From JBDTMC01 sp039934475 (GTDB lineage: Bacteria; Acidobacteriota; Terriglobia; Bryobacterales; Bryobacteraceae), in assembly GCA_039934475.1 (NCBI GenBank), contig JBDTMC010000287.1:1-10103 (forward strand): a DNA stretch of 10,103 nt. The letters are read 5' to 3'. The notes under the pieces were generated by a model. It was not told where the DNA came from and made no database searches. It was given only the letters and a program-made list of their open reading frames with translations. This document shows, in pieces, positions 7,394 through 10,103 of this stretch; the stretch's first letter is position 1; the number at the start of each line of letters is the position of its first letter. A program made the position numbers and the translations under genes.

Positions 7394-8185
7394 TTACGGA
7401 TTTGTGAGGGGGAACTCCGTTCCAACGACCCAGGGTTCGAGCGCAGGGCCATAACGAAGGTGGACCCGGTACTTCGCGTTGCGGCGATCTGCCGGCAGGC
7501 GGCGGAACGCATCGCTGAAGGGGCGAGGCACATGAATTGAGTTCGCGATTCCCTGGACCGAGCCGGAGAGATAGGCTGGTCTTGATGGCAGACCGCGATT
7601 CTCAGGGCGGAACGGATACGCGGCAATACGCACTACGGCCGGGACGATGAGGACGGAGTTGCGGTCGGGGTGGCGGCCGCGCAACTGAGCGGCATCTGTG
7701 GCGATATCGATTGCGACCAAGCGGGTCTCCGATTCATGAAGCGGCGAAGCGGCGTTCGGGTGCGACGCCGCTACGCTTTCCTTATACTCGCGATCGGACT
7801 GCTCCATGTACGTGCGCCACGCGGGCCCGTCGAACTCCATGGCGACGAAGACGCGGCGGGCGCGCTGCCGACGGTATAGTTCCACGGCCTTGTCGTCCGA
7901 CGGCTCCACTGATGTATCGAAGCCGAGGTCGTGCAGGGTCTTCCGATCAAGCAACGTCGCAGGGAGTGCCGAGCCGAATTCGCTCGTGGATGGGTTGAGC
8001 CATTGCAGACCTAGCGTGACACCGCTGTCGTCTTCGTTATTGAGGTACGACAGTGGCAGCTCACGTTCGGTAAGAACGATGTCCGCCTGTACCTGACCCG
8101 TGCGGTTCCTCCAGGCATGAGCCAGCGCGAAAGCATTGGCGATGACGATGAGGGCGGCGGCAGTCAAGAGCGAGGCGCGCTTCAT
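7394..8185 (-). CDS. DUF4824-like membrane-anchored protein
   Basis: A 263-aa protein of no known function, resembling the DUF4824 family by length, architecture and the TERELPL motif (residues 39-45) soon after an N-terminal hydrophobic segment. Residues 1-4 are MKRA and about 6-24 form a membrane span (LLTAAALIVIANAFALAHA), acting as an uncleaved anchor or signal sequence. The rest would lie outside the cytoplasmic membrane. Other visible landmarks are EDDSGVTLGLQW (51-62) and RVFVAMEFDGPAW (111-123). The start ATG 8185 overlaps the DUF2157 stop as ATGA and has AAAGGAG with 7-nt spacing, far better than the longer open frame reaching back to 8503, which lies inside the DUF2157 gene. The tight coupling with a DUF2157 membrane protein suggests the two form a complex or act on the same process. 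No catalytic motif was recognised. The family name is from memory of its pattern. Confidence 0.72.
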   Translation of the reverse strand: MKRASLLTAAALIVIANAFALAHAWRNRTGQVQADIVLTERELPLSYLNNEDDSGVTLGLQWLNPSTSEFGSALPATLLDRKTLHDLGFDTSVEPSDDKAVELYRRQRARRVFVAMEFDGPAWRTYMEQSDREYKESVAASHPNAASPLHESETRLVAIDIATDAAQLRGRHPDRNSVLIVPAVVRIAAYPFRPENRGLPSRPAYLSGSVQGIANSIHVPRPFSDAFRRLPADRRNAKYRVHLRYGPALEPWVVGTEFPLTNP

Positions 8186-9276
8186 GCGTGGGCTCCTTTC
8201 GGGGCCATCTGCCCGCGGAGGCGTTTCAGAATCAGGACGAGAGCAATGCCGAGGCCGCCGATGATGGCGAAGAAGAGGTATTTGGGCATCCAGTCCCACC
8301 ACCAATGATAGAGACGCGAAAATAGAAAGATCACAAAAGCGGCGGCGGAGGTGTTCACCAAGCCGTTCCAATGCTGCCGGATGCCGAGCCAGATGGCGGC
8401 GGCCGACGTGAGCAGCCCTAACAGTTCGTAGAGGCGTTCCACGTCGTGCTGGCTCAATGGCAGGTAGCTGGAGACACCCCATTCGGCCAACGAAAGGACG
8501 CAAAGGAAGAAGACGACCGCTCCGATGAGGCGGTACACGGCAGGGAAATCCGTATGGCGGTAATGGCGGATTACCAGAGGCGCGCAGAAAACGAGGACAG
8601 CGAGGAGGGCAATGAGTTCCGGGCGTTCGCCGAAGTCAAACCAGCGATAGCCGGACTGCGCGGTAACGGTCGCTGCTCCGTACGAAATTAACAGAAGCAG
8701 ACCCGCTGCCAAGAGCAAGCGAAGGCCGTAGCGGTATGCCACGACGGTGGCGAATGCACCCCAGGCGAGTAAGGCGCGCTCCGTGGAGGTGATGTTGAAG
8801 ATGCTGCCGAGCACGGCGAGATTCAGGACGAACGCGGCAAAGGCGACGATGGCGAGTAAGCCTGTGAAGTAGAGTGTCCGCTCGCGCGCCGCGGCAAATT
8901 CGGCGCATCCCAAAGCCAATAGCGGCACGATGAAAACAATGGCCACTTGTAGATACGTTTCGAGATTGCCCCAATAGCGCATGAAGAACAGCACCAGAGC
9001 GGCGCAGAGGGCAAAAGCGCCCAGTGTGGAGGCGATGCGCATACCCCACGAGGCACGCTGCTGTGAGACGGTGGTGTCGACGTCGAACTCCTGGGCCAAT
9101 TGTGTGAGCCGCGTGCGCGCCCAATCGTCAAAGCGCGCCTGCTGCTCGGGTGATAAGCCGAGCACCTGTTGCAGTTCTTCGGTCGCCAGTTCCTGACGTA
9201 ACAGGCGGATGCGCTCAGCGGACTGTTGGGCGGCGGATTGGCTTAGAACCGGACGCCGCTCTCCGCTTTTCTCCAT
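8182..9276 (-). CDS. DUF2157 multi-spanning membrane protein
   Basis: A 364-aa integral membrane protein. Residues 1-75 form a soluble, Gln/Glu/Arg-rich helical region (RIRLLRQELATEELQQVLG, then LSPEQQARFDDWARTRL) typical of the N-terminus of DUF2157 proteins. About ten hydrophobic spans follow between residues 81 and 351, with short loops, and the tail is basic. The segment RLYHWWWDWMPKYLFFAIIGGLGIAL (321-346) matches the conserved end of the family, although the family motif is recalled rather than computed. The function is unknown. The stop overlaps the DUF4824-like start. The ATG at 9276 has no Shine-Dalgarno, but a TAGAAT box lies at a distance that would start transcription at the ATG itself. 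A downstream start is unlikely because the N-terminal helical region would be lost. Confidence 0.85.
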   Translation of the reverse strand: MEKSGERRPVLSQSAAQQSAERIRLLRQELATEELQQVLGLSPEQQARFDDWARTRLTQLAQEFDVDTTVSQQRASWGMRIASTLGAFALCAALVLFFMRYWGNLETYLQVAIVFIVPLLALGCAEFAAARERTLYFTGLLAIVAFAAFVLNLAVLGSIFNITSTERALLAWGAFATVVAYRYGLRLLLAAGLLLLISYGAATVTAQSGYRWFDFGERPELIALLAVLVFCAPLVIRHYRHTDFPAVYRLIGAVVFFLCVLSLAEWGVSSYLPLSQHDVERLYELLGLLTSAAAIWLGIRQHWNGLVNTSAAAFVIFLFSRLYHWWWDWMPKYLFFAIIGGLGIALVLILKRLRGQMAPKGAHA

Positions 9277-9282
9277 GGCTAG

Positions 9283-9288
9283 ATTCTA
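9283..9288 (-). promoter_or_regulatory. Candidate -10 box for leaderless transcription of the DUF2157 gene
   Basis: TAGAAT on the - strand (complement of 9283-9288) matches TATAAT at 5 of 6 positions and ends 7 nt before the A of the ATG at 9276, which would place the transcript 5' end on or next to the start codon. No ribosome site precedes this ATG. I see no convincing -35 box at 16-18 nt; a small dyad GCCAA-CGT-TTGGC (9301-9313) lies in that area and might bind a regulator. Confidence 0.4.
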
Positions 9289-9300
9289 TCCAGTCTTTTT

Positions 9301-9313
9301 GCCAACGTTTGGC
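9301..9313. repeat. Small inverted repeat GCCAA-N3-TTGGC in the divergent promoter region
   Basis: Perfect 5-bp arms, GCCAA (9301-9305) and TTGGC (9309-9313), flank a 3-nt centre midway between the divergent DUF2157 and padR-3 starts. The position is suggestive of an operator acting on one or both genes, but the repeat is short enough to be accidental. Confidence 0.25.
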
Positions 9314-9329
9314 GATGCTCAGACGTCTA

Positions 9330-9335
9330 TATACT
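9330..9335 (+). promoter_or_regulatory. Candidate -10 box of padR-3
   Basis: TATACT at 9330-9335 (5 of 6 to TATAAT; an overlapping TATATA starts at 9328) would start transcription near 9342, only about 7 nt before the ATG at 9349, so the mRNA would be nearly leaderless. No Shine-Dalgarno precedes the ATG. No good -35 box is visible (TTTGGC at 9308-9313 is poor). The box overlaps the left arm of the perfect dyad at 9331-9350. Confidence 0.5.
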
Positions 9336-9350
9336 CAGAGACCTGAGTAT
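9331..9350. promoter_or_regulatory. Perfect 20-bp inverted repeat overlapping the padR-3 start codon, likely PadR operator
   Basis: Arms ATACTCAG (9331-9338) and CTGAGTAT (9343-9350) are exact complements around a 4-nt centre AGAC. The left arm covers most of the -10 candidate and the right arm includes the first two bases of the padR-3 ATG (9349-9351). A PadR dimer bound here would cover the -10, the transcription start and the start codon, a strong arrangement for autorepression. It has no sequence in common with the dyad before padR-2. The same palindrome in the short leader could also fold in RNA and occlude the start codon. Confidence 0.65.
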
Positions 9351-9678
9351 GCCCAAAACTGACTCGTTGCAAGGATCGCTGGATTTACTGGTGCTGAAGA
9401 TTTTGTCGCGGCGGCCGCGACTGCATGGGTACGCCATCATGGCGGCCATTCAGAGCATGTCGGAGGAGGAACTGAAGGCCGAGGAGGGCAGCCTGTATCC
9501 GGCGCTGCACCGGATGGAGGAGGCGGGTTGGGTCCGGGCGGAGTGGATCACGAAAGAGAGCGGGCGGCGGGCTCGCACATATGAGCTGACGAAGGCGGGC
9601 CAGAAACAACTGGTGACCGAAGAGGCGCGCTGGCAGGCGGTGACGGCGGCCGTGAATCGCGTATTAAGGATGGCTTGA
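9349..9678 (+). CDS. PadR-family transcriptional regulator (padR-3), acidobacterial ADOP-linked type
   Basis: A 109-aa PadR winged-helix regulator: LQGSLDLLVLKIL (residues 7-19), RLHGYAIMAAIQSMS (24-38), ELKAEEGSLYPALHRMEEAGWV (41-62), the wing KESGRRARTYELTKAGQKQL (69-88), and a C-terminal helix rich in Ala and Val. The charged EELKAEEGSLYPAL replaces the QQGS/SQGS form of the other two copies, so its recognition-helix entry differs. The start ATG 9349 is the only one giving the family N-terminus; it has no ribosome site and sits in a perfect palindrome, consistent with a nearly leaderless, self-repressed gene. ADOP-3 follows after 2 nt. It is divergent from the DUF2157 gene. Confidence 0.94.
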   Translation: MPKTDSLQGSLDLLVLKILSRRPRLHGYAIMAAIQSMSEEELKAEEGSLYPALHRMEEAGWVRAEWITKESGRRARTYELTKAGQKQLVTEEARWQAVTAAVNRVLRMA

Positions 9679-9680
9679 CG

Positions 9681-10103
9681 ATGTCTCTATTTACGCGTTT
9701 GAGGAATCTGTTCCGCGGGGATGACCTGACGGCTGAGATCGAGGAAGAGATGGCGGCGCATATCGCGGAGGCCATTGAGGAGGGGCGCGACCCGGCGGAA
9801 GCGCGGCGTGCGTTCGGGGGGATGCTGCGGCAGCGGGAGGCGAGCCGGGATATTCGGCTGGTGGTGTGGTTGGATTCTTTGCGCGCGGATGTGGTGTTTG
9901 GCTGGCGGCAGTTGAGGAAGAAGAAGACGGCCACGGCGGCGGCTGTTTTGTCACTGGGGTTGGCGATCGGTTCCTGCACCTCCGCATTCCGCTTGATTGA
10001 CGCGCTGTTCGTGCGCCCGCTGCCGGTGGCGCACGCTGAGCGGCTGCATGTTCTGTCGCGCCGCTGGACCGGGTTTGACGGGAAGCCGGCAGTTTATGAC
10101 TCG
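9681..10103 (+). CDS. ADOP-family orphan permease (ADOP-3), 3'-truncated by window edge
   Basis: The first 141 codons of a third ADOP permease, running off the right edge. It starts MSLFTRLRNLFR, followed by an acidic/Ala-rich helical segment (EIEEEMAAHIAEAIEEGRDPAEARRAFGG, residues about 19-47) equivalent to the N-terminal region of the other copies, then VWLDSLRADVVFGWRQLRKKK and TM1 (about 84-108). TM1 reads LGLAIGSCTSAFRLIDALFVRPLPV in place of the LGIGAN-FSL-D-VL-PLP form of ADOP-1 and ADOP-2, so this copy belongs to a different sub-branch. The start ATG 9681 lies 2 nt after the padR-3 stop, and AAGGA (9666-9670) within padR-3 can serve as ribosome site. Domains beyond TM1 are outside the window. 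Confidence 0.88.
   Translation, partial: MSLFTRLRNLFRGDDLTAEIEEEMAAHIAEAIEEGRDPAEARRAFGGMLRQREASRDIRLVVWLDSLRADVVFGWRQLRKKKTATAAAVLSLGLAIGSCTSAFRLIDALFVRPLPVAHAERLHVLSRRWTGFDGKPAVYDS

Noticed and set aside
8186..8503. 104-codon N-terminal extension of the DUF4824-like protein
   Set aside because: It is wholly inside the DUF2157 gene in another frame; the ATG at 8185 has a perfect ribosome site and begins a clear signal/anchor segment.
1487..10103. Duplicated ADOP/PadR genes as a sign of a mobile element
   Set aside because: No transposase, terminal inverted repeats, target duplications or integrase are visible; tandem paralogues of this family are usual in acidobacteria.

Overview
The window looks like a chromosomal segment of a GC-rich acidobacterium, probably from the Solibacter/Bryobacter group. 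The basis is three copies of a PadR regulator followed by a very large 'orphan' MacB/FtsX-type permease (the acidobacterial TIGR03433/TIGR03434 pairing, ADOP), together with strong G/C bias at third codon positions. The taxon is an inference from gene families; nothing in the sequence names it.

Layout. Left edge, + strand: the 3' part of an SRPBCC-fold gene is translationally coupled (ATGA) to a TIGR01777-type NAD-dependent epimerase/oxidoreductase. The epimerase has lost its stop at the usual place and reads 240 nt into the 3' end of the convergent permease gene. From 9276 down to 1247, six genes lie head to tail on the - strand: a DUF2157 membrane protein, a DUF4824-like anchored protein (ATGA overlap), padR-2, ADOP-2, padR-1 and ADOP-1. 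On the right, + strand, a third padR and the first 141 codons of a third ADOP leave the window, divergent from the DUF2157 gene across a 72-bp gap.

How the genes may work together. Each PadR is tightly coupled to its own permease: a GTGA overlap with a good Shine-Dalgarno for pair 1, a 6-nt gap for pair 2, and a 2-nt gap for pair 3. No ATP-binding subunit is encoded here. Each padR start is preceded by a different inverted repeat that overlaps or lies beside a plausible promoter. The two best are a 40-bp dyad before padR-2 (15-bp arms, 14/15 matching) and a perfect 20-bp dyad that includes part of the padR-3 start codon. The simplest model is three separately autoregulated regulator-permease cassettes with different operator sequences. 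The DUF2157/DUF4824 pair appears to be an independent two-gene envelope module from a leaderless-type promoter that faces the padR-3 promoter.

No RNA genes, CRISPR arrays, insertion sequences or clear intrinsic terminators were seen, and no intergenic stretch exceeds 125 bp. The families are known. What is worth a second look is the operator architecture, the stop-codon loss at the convergent junction and the DUF2157/DUF4824 module. I do not see convincing evidence of a wholly new system.
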